This document shows positions 50,301 to 59,430 of a stretch of 64,000 bases of DNA, piece by piece. This DNA comes from Liolophura sinensis (taxonomy: Eukaryota > Mollusca > Polyplacophora > Chitonida > Chitonidae): NCBI RefSeq assembly GCF_032854445.1, contig NC_088306.1:21487764-21551763 (forward strand). The letters are read 5' to 3'. Numbering within the stretch: position 1 is the first letter of the stretch; every line of letters starts with the position of its first letter. The notes under the pieces are model-generated. The model was not told where the DNA came from and made no database searches. It saw only the letters and a program-made list of their open reading frames with translations. Position numbers and translations under genes: made by a program.

Positions 50301-53300
50301 CACATGAATAACGCTGAATGATTTCTACCTTGTACACAAATTTTTTACAAGTCATTACAACTGACTTACAACTGGGTGTAACCAACGCTTGCCCACTTGC
50401 CAAATGCAAGTGAAATAGGCTTTGGGAAAGTAAGTCATGTTTTTTGATTGCCCACCAGTGCAAGTGACTTGTGTGAGCGTTAAAATAATCTATGATCTGA
50501 AATGCACATGTTGACAATCTTTTGCTTGCTGTAATTTTTTCCACTGCACTAGTAAAATATTTGGGCAAAATCACAAACTTCACTTCGGCAATGCACAGCT
50601 TTCAGACGGGTGAATGAAATCAGAACGAGCCTTTTGTCTAGCGCCAAGCACGTACTCTCCCACACACGCATGTTTTTGTGCTATAAAATCAGCATTGAGT
50701 TTAAGCGTAGCATTCTCTGCGCCAAGAAGGCTTAGTGGAGGCTGGTCACCACATTGTTTACCTTGTGTTCATGGCAATGAACACAATGGAGCGTTTTTTC
50801 ACTAACTACCCCTTGAAAACAATCCCCAGTAGCCCTTCTACATTTTTGTCTTTGTCAGAAACTATACAATGATGCTAAACAATTGAGACAAATCTCAAAA
50901 CCAAGGCAAGACTCAATACTTGCTTTAAGACACTGCAATGCTTAGCTTTTCAAGTTATGACTAAAATTTCAGATTAAAATTTGAAAATTTATCTTACTTT
51001 GGCTTCGACGCAATCAAAGATGATCCTCATGTTACTGCTGTCCTCCATGGATATGGTGACTCCGGGGCCCACAAACTGAGAGGCGATGCCCACATTGAAA
51101 GAGGAGAAAACAGGCTTGTGGTCACTGGTACACACCTTCTCCGAGGACCCTGTCGGGGAAGGCAGAACAAAAATTTGATTTTTTTTTTTGATATTTGTTA
51201 ATGCGGTACTTAAGAATTTTTGATTTTTCAGAATGATGGCAGTTTAGTTTGTGGGTTGACGAAAACCAGAGTGCCCAGAATAACCCATCCTCCTTTACAT
51301 CTGACAAAACCTCCTGATTTAAAGCCGTTATCAAAGCTACAAGAGCTGGATTTGAACATGTGATCTCATTGGTCAAGGGTACGACGCATACATACCAAAA
51401 TAGCCTCCCCCACCACATGTAGAGGAAACTGACCAGGGGTGATTAAAAAAACACATAAAGTCAAAGGCATTCATGAAATATTTTCCCAGTATCATATGTA
51501 AATTTTAATCATCAAAGCCTTACAATTTCTTTACGTCTGCACACTGGTAGTGTTGCAGTCATATTATGGCAACCGTTTACTGGAAAATCAGTTGGTACAT
51601 GTATATTAGTTGGTAATAACATTACTTTTTGCGGTTCACAAATCCCAGCCTCAAAGCAGTCAGAACGTGGTAAAACTACATATATAAATTAGTTTCATTT
51701 TCAAATTAAAAGAATTATGCCTCCTAAAATTCTGAAAACACACGAAAAAGGAAGTGTCATTGCAGCACCAATAAAAACACTTTTTATTGATTAGACATAA
51801 ATGTACATATAGGTTGCAGTAGTTAATATGCAAGCACTGACTCACCATATGCTGTGTTTTCCACAAAAGTTCCTGGGTAAGATTTCCACAGAACTCGATC
51901 ACACCATGATGGCGAGTTGATTCTCTCCTGGGAAAAAAACACAGTATGGTATTCTGTTATCAATCTTTCTAAGCACAGATATGAACACAGATTAAACTTT
52001 GAATTTATTCATTTTATTTAATTGGTGTTTTATGCCGTACTCAAGACTATTTCACTTATACGACGCCGGCCACCATTATAGGGGAGGAAGCCGAACAGAG
52101 ACTGGTGGAAAACCCAAGACCATCTGCAGGTTGCTGGCAGACCTTCCCATGTACGGCCAGAGAGGAAGCCAGCATGAGCTGGACTTGAACTCACAGCAAC
52201 CACATTGGTGAGAGGTTCCTGGGTCACTACGCTGTGCTAGCGCGTTAACCGAGCCATGGAGGACCCCTAAAGTCATTAAACTTTGTATATGCACAACCTT
52301 GTGTTGTAATTATGCAGACTACCATGTAACGTCAGTTCTGCAGTACAGATCATTAGGAATTACAATATTTCAGAATACATTTTTGATAGCAAGGAAGATT
52401 GTACTTGGTTTACTAGACTTATAATTCACTTTCAATCTGTCATATTGTTTACAGGACCAAATTACCACTGAACATTCATTGTGAGAACTATGTGCAGCCT
52501 CATTTGCATGTTATCTCGTCGGTCTGACAGTTTAGACCCCTTCTAATTCTCTTAATTTAGATTTCAGGGTCAATACGGGCCCAAGGTGTTTAGTTAGGAG
52601 TCAAATGCAACTCAGTTTTGTATTTAGCTGATCAGCCTCAATTTCTTTCAGCAATATGTCCCTTTAATAATTTGTGTAAGTTCATAAACCGCATGGTGTG
52701 AGGACATTTCAAATCACAGAGCCTTTCTGTCCCAGAATAAAACATCTTTCATCCATGCTAGAAGCCATCAGGGCTGGGAGCCAGTCATACCTGAGGGATC
52801 TAACAAACAAACAATACTGCAGGATTTTACCCCTGTTTTCTTGAGCTTCCTCCACTCGTAGTCTCTACACTCTTGTTCCCCACGGACCACTCTGTATGTT
52901 GGCATGAACGTGATGGATTCTTCCTCTGAAGCAAATCGGTTATGTATATCTATTTTTAGTTAATGTTCAATTTGGCACTTAAAATATACAGAATAACATG
53001 CTTAACTTCAACTGATATCGGACAATCAGAGTGTGTAGAGTAAATTTATTTATCTGATTGGTGTTTTGTGCCGTACTCAAAGATATTTCACTTATATGGG
53101 GGTGGCCAGTATTATTGTGGGAGGAAACCAGGCAGAACTCCGGGGAAACCCACTGCCATCCGCAGGTTGCTGACAGACCTTCCCACGGGGAGTAAATCAC
53201 CACCTATCATAAAGTACACGACAAAACATCCTGATTTAAAGCTGCAGCAAAATTAGCCATAGCTGGATTTGAACCTGCCACTTATTTTAGCATTTTACTC

Positions 53301-56300
53301 AATGATTTCTATCCAATGACCCGATAAGGATAAAGAAAACTGGGCTGTGAGGTGTGGGGGGGAAGGGAGTGGGGGGGAGTATTAAGTAAAGCTTGAATGA
53401 AGCTGGAGCTGAAGTGATCCATGTCAGACTTTGAACTGCACTTGTAATAAAAGCGGCCTATCTTGTCATTCTTCGCTCCATCACCCACTGATAAATATAG
53501 CTTCATTCTCTGTTACAACAGCTTCATTACCAATTTATCAGAGAGCCAAATCAAATGGCCGAAATGCCTAGGAGACAGGGAAAATTAATACACAAAATAT
53601 TATTGGATGGTTGACATCATGTGATCCAAATGAATACTCTAACAACATCACTTACTCCATGTGAGAGGTGGAACAAGTGAACTATGACGAATAAAAATAA
53701 AGAAATGTCAACATTTAAATACTGAACTGAAACTAAGTTTTTCAGAAAGCTTATCAGGCAAACACGGCAGATTTGAAAAAAAGATTGTATGTGCGCCGAC
53801 AAGTTGTCAATCAACTGGAGGTCAAGACAACAACAACAACAGCCGATCAACGAGTTCGTCTGAAATGTTAGAAGACAATTATACTATTGGTATAATATTG
53901 CTACCAGTCAGCAAGTGGATAATTAAACTCTCTGCCAGTGGGTTTTCAGCAGTAAGTGTGGTGGGGAATTTAGTCAGGGACATAACTGCTACCGTCTGAG
54001 TATGAAAACATTCTTCGAATGACAGCTGATGTGTATATTTATGGGTCAATGCAATTTTTTAAGATTTATGTCATAGGGAATTCCCCAAGATCGCCTATAA
54101 TGGAAAAAAATCAATCTATATTTATTTGTGGCTGATCAAGCAAAGAATGATGAGATAAGAGCCAATGATATTATGAGTGTAATTATGAATGTAACTCTGA
54201 GCTTATCACTGTTAACCAGCAAGGGACGTAACTATTCGGAATATGCTCTCATCGCAAGACTTTCATTGAGGGTTATACAAAACTGTTATTTTCTTATCTC
54301 CACAATGAAGAGAAATAATTCATAAAGAACTTTATTAGAGGCAAATTACCTCTGGTAATTCAACTTACCAAAGCCACAGAAAGCTTCACTTTTCTCTCGA
54401 CACTTGTTGAGCTGGTCTCTTTTCAGCAGAGCTTCTATTTTCCGTTCAGAGACATCGCGCAGGATGTGATGTATGTTACCATCAGTGCGATAGTTCAAGT
54501 CCCCGAGCCAAAACACATGCTGGAAGCGATTGGTGATGTCAAACAGGCTAAGGCTTTTCAAACCTAACTGGAAACCCTTCACAATGTCTTTATAATTTTG
54601 GTTACGCCTGCAACAAAATTTATTTATTTATTTATTTTACCCGACTTAAAAGGCCTACCCAAGAATTTTCACTTATATAATGATAATAACTTTAAGGGGT
54701 AAAGGAAACTGGAGTGCCCTAGGTAAACAACAAACATTTGGCCCTCAAGTCAATGTGCCCTCAAGTTTTGAGCCCTTACCGTAATAATCTCTCATCCCCA
54801 GATGTAAGATGAGAACAGATAAAGCAGAAGGTTGTTCCATTAAACTGGAATGAGATGGCCACTGCGCCTTTGTTACCTGGAACAGACAAGAAAAGGCAAC
54901 ATGACGAGAGAAAGCTCACAAATTTTTTGACAGAATTCTTGGGACTGAACATGGCTCTCATTTGTTAAAACACAAAAAAAAAAAAGAAAAAAAAAAAAAA
55001 GAGATAACATGGCTGAGTTATTCAGGAAAATGGGTGGAAACAGACATAAACATCCACAGCCATTTTGTCTCTGATGTGCTTGGTAACTCAGTAACTGGTA
55101 ACTCAATAATTGGTAACTCAATAATTTGGTAACTCAATAATTGGTAACTCAATAAATCAATTTTGAATCTGCAATTGTCAGGAGACCATGGGTTGCAGCA
55201 TGTTAAAGAAACTGGAAACATAATGTTGCTCCACTCATGCCACACGGACGTACGGTTAAAAGGCAAACAAGGACTCGGGTGATGATGGAGAAAATTGAGG
55301 AGCTGAACGTCTGTGAACTTTAGAACTTTCTAAGGGAACATGTTATCATTTTTGCCTCTGGATCATGGCCCCCTAACATTTTTTACAAGTCATATGATAC
55401 TGTTGGACTCTTTACCTTTAACAACCACAGTTCAATCTTAAATCTCCATTGTCAACTTTGACAAGCAAGTATATTATACTCACCTAATTTGTTAGCGATG
55501 CCTGTTTTAACTGAGGCATGTTGTATGTGGCTAATACTGTGAATATGCTCAGGCCTTGTGAGGATGACCAGACGAATACCCCATAAACTCCAGACATCTA
55601 CCTGTCAACCACAACAACAACAACAAACAGGTTTTCATTTAGAAATTTCAAGACTAAAGGGCACAAATCTCAATGACTAAATCAGACATAAAGAAAAAAC
55701 ATTAGAAGAAACAGCAAATTTATAAAAAAATTTAAAAACAAAAATTATCCTGCAATGCTAAAAAAGACATTGTTTTTAAAATTAAGTTTGAAAACTTTTA
55801 AAACTGTGCCCAAGGGAGCTAACTTACCGTCTCCATCTCGATCATGAAGCAGCTCTTGAGAACTGACTTCAGTGTGTTGATCCAGTCCTTGTCTGTAAGT
55901 GCGCTCTCCTGAGTCCCAATAACGTACACATCATGTGGGATACGGGAGAACACCTTAGGGTCACGCACCTTTCCCTTGCCCACCCCTAGCAACCACAGGT
56001 TCAGATTTTGGGGAGGAGGAGAGCTGCCTGTAACAACAATGTGAATGTCGTAAAAATTAGCCAATCAAATACAAGATTGTGTGACGAAAGTTTTGCTGTG
56101 TTATGTCACACTTCACTTATTTGGGTAAACAACTCTGGGTCCTTAAGGGTTGCAATGTAAAGAAAGGCACTAGCGTCAAAATTATTACAGCCAATAGAGG
56201 TGTCAAATAAGTACCTATCAGATCAGTATCATTAAGGATATATCATGTGTAAATGAATTTTCGACAAGCAAATTAACAGAACTTATCTCTCATAGGTAAA

Positions 56301-58638
56301 TATGCAAATCTTATGAGTGGATCATACTGGTTTCTGGACTTGGTCAGAGGGACCACAAAATGATTCCTGCATACAAAATTTTATCACATTGGACAACAGT
56401 TTGTATGGTTATTGTACAGAAACCTATATGCTCAATGAGAGCCACAGAATTGATTAAAGAAGCAGAACTTATGCACACATCTGGCTTGTTTTTAAACTTG
56501 ATCTGAGCTGCTACAATGTGAGTCCACAGGCAAATTTGATCAAAATCAGACAACATATGTACCCTAATTCTTGAACCTTTCCAACAGCCTCTGCGTTCAG
56601 TATTTTGAAAACTTTCTGAGTGATCTACGGGGTTTAGAGAAATAATTTGCACAGTTTTATGGAACTTGCATCTTTAGTGACACAAACAAATAATTTTGGC
56701 ACCATTTTCATAATAACTGTATGCATAAATTCCATTGAAAAAGTAGGTTGAAAATGTTGAAGATTTACAGTGTTCACAGTATTTATTGCTGTTAAATAAA
56801 GAGTGATGAATAGACCGACAGCCCCAAAGTAATATCCCTCTCAATGAGGTGTGGGCTGAAAAAATCTGCACTGCCACAGCCCATCTACAGACTCACAATT
56901 ACAGCCCTACCCTATTTCCTCAACCTCTTTGCATATGAAAGAGCAACTTTCAGCCCCATATACGCACATTTTTAATTTGATTCTGGAGGCAAAACGACAC
57001 CGGTTGGGTTGGGTTGGCCAATTTCAGGGCTTCACCAAAAGCATAATTCTATTAGTGTACACAGACTAGTGCCCTTAGAATAGGTTGAAATAAACATCTT
57101 TCTCTACTGTAGAGAAATTCCTCAAAATGCCTGTGTCACTCACCCATGTTAAATGTTCCTATAAATATGGAGATTTGGTCGACGCCGGGTTCTGTGGAGT
57201 GCATATTCTTCATTTGCATCACTTGCTGGCAGAAGTTCTCCCTTGTGTGAGTGTCCGTGAACTGATAAGAGTACTTCCGCTTGCCTTCAATGATGATGTC
57301 TAGTCTTGAGTGATCCTTGGTGCATTTGATAAGCTGTAAGACTGGGGTACATACACAAAAAAGCCACATCAGTATCAGGGTATATCAAAATTCAGAGAAG
57401 AATTCTAGGCTTTTGATTGGTTATTCCGCCTTGGATAAGTGACGTCATTCGCCAACCAGCTGATGAATACAGCCTCACGCATTGGTTATTTTTTTGGTAT
57501 AACTGCTGAGGCAAAGATGAAAATGCAGGCCGATAGCAATGCTCTTCAATAATGTAGTAATGAATGACTTTTCTTGCCTTCGTTTTCAGAAGAAGTTTAT
57601 TGACTCAGCAGCTACCAACAACATATCGGAAAACTTCTTATAACATCTTTTGGAGAAAATTTCATTGTACACCCTTGCAAAATGAGTCGAGAATGCGCTT
57701 TGCCTAAGGCAAGTTTTTTCTCTCAGCTCTTCTTCTCATCCTGTAAGCCAAGATGTCAGTTTCGGCCACACATCGGCAAAGTACCAGTCAAAATGCAGTG
57801 TGTGTTGGTTGAAGTGCTGGTATTAATTTGAGAAAATTTGTTTGTACTGCCCATCAGTGTGATAATTTTGTTTGCATTGACATGTTGCGTGGGTACACCT
57901 ATAGCATCTGTTATTATACAGAAACTGTATTTTAGAATTCTTCAAGTTGATTTCTGACATTTTCCCTGGACTGACTGATGTACATGTATGAACAGGCAGA
58001 CATACATACATGACCACGCCCACACATCTTTACACACAAAGTGGTAAATAAGTGCTTTGGAGCGTCAAGGTAAACTTTTGCTCAGGTGTTAGAGACAACA
58101 AAATAAACTCTATATTTTATAACTCTACGTGAAGTAGTTCTGTGTAAATAGTAATGGTAATGTCACCAATTTAACAGACAGACAGATGGACACACCTCAT
58201 ACCATAATTTCGTCGTCATATGACTGAAAAATTTGTTAAGTACGACGTTAAACCCCAAGCACTCACTCACTCACTCATACCATAATTCAACCCAAAAGAT
58301 GGAGCTATAAAATCACAACAATTTTCTAACAATGTAACATGTAACAGATACTCACTTTTGTCATGTGGAAATGTGTTACTGTCGTCTAGGACCTCCTTTG
58401 ATGGTTTCACGGCAAACAGCTTCCCCGCTTGGATATCCACAGTCAGGGTCACCCTACCAGCCACTCGCCCGTGTTTGATTGCTTTGACCTCAAACGGCAT
58501 CTTGGGAATTTCCAGGGTGCCTCGCTTGCATCGGGAGGACCACTTTTCACGCAGAAGGCTGCTGCAGTTCCCAGCCTCCTCTGAGGAAGGCTGTAAGTCC
58601 TGCAGAGCACCCCCCATGTCCTTTACCACTACCTCGGC
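44127..58638 (-). CDS. INPPL1: SHIP-type PtdIns(3,4,5)P3 5-phosphatase (5'-incomplete gene, 16 exons)
   Basis: The product removes the 5-phosphate of PtdIns(3,4,5)P3 at the plasma membrane, giving PtdIns(3,4)P2 and damping PI3-kinase/Akt signalling. Sixteen exons with GT-AG borders join without a phase conflict into 882 codons and a stop. Domains by residue of the visible part: PH-related region about 1-150; 5-phosphatase about 150-455, with [39 protein letters not shown] and TSDHKP all present; C2 about 460-625; proline-rich tail about 630-800 with PPPPPVPSR and [12 protein letters not shown] about 815-880. The SAM domain makes it SHIP2 (INPPL1)-like, though an invertebrate probably has one SHIP gene co-orthologous to INPPL1 and INPP5D. 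The SH2 domain is absent from the window, so the first seen exon is internal (acceptor TTGTGTAG, no start needed). The catalytic residues look intact. The first motif has F where the family usually has W. Confidence 0.95.
44411..44656 (-). mobile_element. Family A SINE in the last SHIP intron, with target duplication
   Basis: Inserted 39 bp upstream of the SAM exon on the gene's own strand. It is flanked by AAGATGTTTGA at 44400-44410 and 44657-44667. The head is diverged. Confidence 0.9.
45090..45616 (-). CDS. INPPL1: SHIP exon 15 (proline-rich tail)
   Basis: This 527-bp exon (donor GTCAGTG, phase 1 to 0) encodes residues 626-801. It is a disordered Ser/Thr/Pro-rich tail with [12 protein letters not shown], where the tyrosine is a possible phosphotyrosine-domain site, and two class-type SH3 ligands, PPPPPVPSR and RPPPPIPKR. 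The acceptor is unusual: a run of eleven A residues lies between the pyrimidine tract and the CAG, so the 5' border is the least certain in the gene, though the phase fits. Confidence 0.86.
46122..46310. repeat. Dispersed repeat R3 copy, inverted, in a SHIP intron
   Basis: GAAAGAGCAACTTTCAGTGC, TTGGGCTGGCCAATTTCAGG; lies between exons 14 and 15. Confidence 0.7.
46884..47022 (-). mobile_element. Family A SINE, 3' fragment, in a SHIP intron
   Basis: Tail and body, ending 85 bp from the donor side of exon 14. Confidence 0.85.
47107..47174 (-). CDS. INPPL1: SHIP exon 14 (end of C2, basic linker)
   Basis: This 68-bp exon (acceptor CTTTTTAG, donor GTAAATTG, phase 2 to 1) encodes residues 603-625. 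After the last C2 strand (TFRVTTSD) it is strongly basic ([12 protein letters not shown]-type). A SINE ends only about 85 bp downstream in the next intron (46884-47022). Confidence 0.86.
47399..47495 (-). CDS. INPPL1: SHIP exon 13 (C2 domain)
   Basis: This 97-bp exon (acceptor ACTTTTCAG, donor GTAGGTG, phase 1 to 2) encodes residues 571-602. [18 protein letters not shown] corresponds to the SHIP segment where a threonine-histidine loop precedes a strand (TH-x-GE). Confidence 0.9.
48188..48278 (-). CDS. INPPL1: SHIP exon 12 (C2 domain, DQHIL motif)
   Basis: This 91-bp exon (acceptor TGTATTCAG, donor GTGAGAAAG, phase 0 to 1) encodes residues 541-570. [17 protein letters not shown] and NESYG match the conserved DQHIL...SYGE stretch of the SHIP C2 domain. 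Confidence 0.92.
48448..48592 (-). mobile_element. Family A SINE, diverged 3' fragment, in a SHIP intron
   Basis: Recognisable tail (TATTTATTCGACTGTGTTTT) and body. Confidence 0.75.
48740..48946. repeat. Dispersed repeat R4 copy in a SHIP intron
   Basis: CCAGATTCTGAGAGTTCATC through AAATTTTGGGCCATTTAGTG. A partial third copy (GTCTCAGCACCAAAA) is seen near 16335. Confidence 0.65.
49005..49102 (-). CDS. INPPL1: SHIP exon 11 (C2 domain)
   Basis: This 98-bp exon (acceptor TTGAACTCAG, donor GTAAATATC, phase 1 to 0) encodes residues 508-540. It has no long ORF around it: read in phase 0 it would stop after three codons, so the frame set by exon 10 is needed. The C2 segment includes [13 protein letters not shown]. 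Confidence 0.87.
49227..49454. mobile_element. MITE-2 copy, inverted, in a SHIP intron
   Basis: TACCCTGATTCTTCAACTTT to AAAGGTTGGAGATTTACAG, with CTTGCATCTTTAGTGACACA inside. Confidence 0.65.
49650..49795. repeat. Dispersed repeat R5 copy in a SHIP intron
   Basis: Same block order and spacing as at 30995-31155. Confidence 0.45.
50223..50280 (-). CDS. INPPL1: SHIP exon 10 (C2 domain, micro-exon)
   Basis: This 58-bp exon (acceptor ACTATTTCAG, donor GTAAGAG, phase 0 to 1) encodes residues 489-507, with [13 protein letters not shown] matching the C2 strand found after the catalytic domain of SHIP. Without it exons 9 and 11 do not agree in phase, which is strong support for so small an exon. Confidence 0.88.
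50998..51149 (-). CDS. INPPL1: SHIP exon 9 (phosphatase end, SDH motif, start of C2)
   Basis: This 152-bp exon (acceptor CCCGACAG, donor GTAAGAT, phase 1 to 0) encodes residues 438-488. [13 protein letters not shown] carries the catalytic SDHxPV motif with its Asp-His pair. The rest ([11 protein letters not shown] onward) enters the C2 domain. Confidence 0.94.
51180..51396 (-). mobile_element. Family C SINE-like element in a SHIP intron
   Basis: Contains GTACTTAAGAATTTTTGATT, AGAGTGCCCAGAATAACCCA and AGCTGGATTTGAACATGTGA, with a box B-like GGATTTGAAC. Confidence 0.55.
51846..51927 (-). CDS. INPPL1: SHIP exon 8 (phosphatase, PSWCDR motif)
   Basis: This 82-bp exon (acceptor TTTTCCCAG, donor GTGAGTC, phase 0 to 1) encodes residues 411-437. 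It contains [15 protein letters not shown], the P-x-W-C-D-R signature that contacts substrate phosphate in this family. Confidence 0.94.
52002..52274 (-). mobile_element. Family A SINE in a SHIP intron, with target duplication
   Basis: Nearly full length, between SHIP exons 7 and 8. The duplication ATTAAACTTTG lies at 51991-52001 and 52275-52285. Confidence 0.9.
52831..52925 (-). CDS. INPPL1: SHIP exon 7 (phosphatase, PTYR motif)
   Basis: This 95-bp exon (acceptor TTGCTTCAG, donor GTAAAAT, phase 1 to 0) encodes residues 379-410. It contains [13 protein letters not shown], the FxPTY(R/K) motif of 5-phosphatases. The donor is weaker than the others, but phase and homology require it. Confidence 0.88.
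53042..53188 (-). mobile_element. Family A SINE, 3' fragment, in a SHIP intron
   Basis: Joined directly to a family C-like fragment (53190-53300). Confidence 0.83.
53190..53300 (-). mobile_element. Family C SINE-like fragment
   Basis: CATCCTGATTTAAAGCTGCA and AGCTGGATTTGAACCTGCCA match the copy at 51180. Confidence 0.5.
54369..54607 (-). CDS. INPPL1: SHIP exon 6 (phosphatase, GDLNYR motif)
   Basis: This 239-bp exon (acceptor TTGTTGCAG, donor GTAAGTTG, phase 2 to 1) encodes residues 299-378. It opens with RRNQNYKDI and contains [13 protein letters not shown], the catalytic GDLNYR signature, then the LLKRDQLNK helix. It is the longest catalytic exon. Confidence 0.95.
54612..54745 (-). mobile_element. 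Family C SINE-like fragment with family A-like tail
   Basis: A (TTTA)n tail, CCAAGAATTTTCACTTATAT, then GGAAACTGGAGTGCCCTAGG. Confidence 0.5.
54780..54876 (-). CDS. INPPL1: SHIP exon 5 (phosphatase, SHL motif)
   Basis: This 97-bp exon (acceptor TGTTCCAG, donor GTAAGGG, phase 1 to 2) encodes residues 267-298. It holds [17 protein letters not shown] and [12 protein letters not shown], conserved 5-phosphatase motifs that form the active-site wall. Confidence 0.93.
55084..55158. repeat. 15/16-bp tandem repeat (about 5 copies) in a SHIP intron
   Basis: TGGTAACTCAATAAT repeats lie between SHIP exons 4 and 5. Confidence 0.85.
55484..55601 (-). CDS. INPPL1: SHIP exon 4 (phosphatase core strand)
   Basis: This 118-bp exon (acceptor GGTTGACAG, donor GTGAGTA, phase 0 to 1) encodes residues 228-266. 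It contains [18 protein letters not shown] and [10 protein letters not shown], both typical of the SHIP catalytic core. The ORF is short, so splice phase and homology rather than length support it. Confidence 0.92.
55828..56027 (-). CDS. INPPL1: SHIP exon 3 (phosphatase, GTQE motif)
   Basis: This 200-bp exon (acceptor TTGTTACAG, donor GTAAGTT) runs from phase 1 to phase 0 and encodes residues 161-227. It carries [13 protein letters not shown], the motif whose glutamate coordinates the catalytic magnesium in this family, and [10 protein letters not shown], which aligns with the SHIP helix after it. Confidence 0.93.
56560..56770. mobile_element. MITE-2 copy, inverted, in a SHIP intron
   Basis: TACCCTAATTCTTGAACCTT to AATGTTGAAGATTTACAG; also contains CTTGCATCTTTAGTGACACA. 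Confidence 0.65.
56905..57095. repeat. Dispersed repeat R3 copy, inverted, in a SHIP intron
   Basis: GAAAGAGCAACTTTCAGCCC, GTTGGCCAATTTCAGGGCTT; just downstream of exon 2. Confidence 0.72.
57144..57341 (-). CDS. INPPL1: SHIP exon 2 (end of PH-related region, start of phosphatase)
   Basis: This 198-bp exon (acceptor ACCCCAG, donor GTGAGTG, phase 1 to 1) encodes residues 95-160. It ends with the first phosphatase motif, [10 protein letters not shown]. The phenylalanine stands where the family usually has tryptophan (GTWNMG). The first half, with [14 protein letters not shown], fits the end of the PH-related fold. Confidence 0.92.
57414..57486. promoter_or_regulatory. CCAAT-CRE-CCAAT cluster in a SHIP intron
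   Basis: Between SHIP exons 1 and 2, two ATTGG elements (57416-57420 and 57481-57485, inverted CCAAT boxes) flank a perfect TGACGTCA at 57440-57447. Such clusters are typical of promoters. Function here is inference only. Confidence 0.25.
58205..58277 (+). mobile_element. Family B SINE, 3' end with (ACTC)n tail
   Basis: CGTCGTCATATGACTGAAAA, AGTACGACGTTAAACCCCAA and a (CACT)n tail match the end of the copy at 3470. It sits just downstream of SHIP exon 1 in the opposite orientation. Confidence 0.75.
58356..58638 (-). CDS. INPPL1: SHIP exon 1 of window (PH-related region)
   Basis: This 283-bp exon begins after acceptor TTGTGTAG and ends at donor GTGAGTATC, leaving one base (phase 1). It encodes residues 1-94 of the visible protein, a basic region followed by alternating strands ([17 protein letters not shown]) that resembles the start of the PH-related domain of SHIP. 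Reading starts in phase 0, so an upstream exon must end on a codon boundary; none was found before the hAT element. Confidence 0.85.
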
Positions 58639-58663
58639 CTACACAACACAGTAACACAGCATA

Positions 58664-58689
<26 letters not shown>

Positions 58690-58701
<12 letters not shown>

Positions 58702-58896
58702 CTATTTACTAACTGAACAATATTTTACTTCCTGGTGAGAGGGAACTTGGCAGATGCCCCGGGAACTCCTGACTATCCGCAGGTTGCTGGAAGACTTTCA
58801 CATGTGTGGCCAGAGAGAAAGCCAGCATGAGCTGGACTCAGACTTTTGGGTCATTGCACTGCACTAACACACTAACCATCAGGCCACAGAGGCGAC
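58690..58896 (-). mobile_element. Family A SINE, decayed, near the first visible SHIP exon
   Basis: Body and head recognisable (GCATGAGCTGGACT); the tail side merges with a (TA)n run at 58663-58697. Confidence 0.75.
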
Positions 58897-59270
58897 CCAT
58901 AACATGCAATATATTACTAAGGATGCCATGTTTTCACAGGCATTTATTTGTCAGAAACTTGACAGAAAAATCTATGCATGGATTAAAATGAAGTTTTGTG
59001 CACAGGTAGGCCTTGGCTCAAGTGATTTGGATGACAAGCAAAATTTTTTGAACGATGCTTTACCATTGCCTGATAGGACCCACATCCATGTTCTCCTGTG
59101 ACTTGTCATTGTGCTTACCAGAGTATTGTCCCTTTAATGTAACTCTTCATACGGCCACGGGTGGCTTGGCTGTAGTTGTGGGAATCTTTACATTTCTAGT
59201 TTCATTTGGTTGTGCTTATTCACTTATTTGATTTATTGTTTTTAATATATGCTCTAGAATTTTTCACTTC

Positions 59271-59430
59271 ACATACAATGATGTTGGTCACATACAGTGA
59301 TGTTGGTCATATACAGTGATGTTGGTCATATACAGTGATGTTGGTCATATACAATGATGTTGGTCATATACAGTGATGTTGGTCATATACAGTGATGTTG
59401 GTCATATACAGTGATGTTGGTCATATACAA
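59271..59430 (+). repeat. 19-bp tandem repeat (about 8 copies)
   Basis: The unit GATGTTGGTCATATACAGT is repeated nearly perfectly. It starts inside a decayed SINE-like 3' end (TTATTTGATT...TTTTTCACTT, 59226-59270) and resembles the SINE segment that follows TTTCACTTATACGACG, so the array probably grew from a SINE fragment. Confidence 0.9.

Noticed and set aside
50200-50583. 127-codon minus-strand ORF as an independent gene
   Set aside because: Only its last part after ACTATTTCAG (50280-50223) is coding, as SHIP exon 10; the rest is intron.
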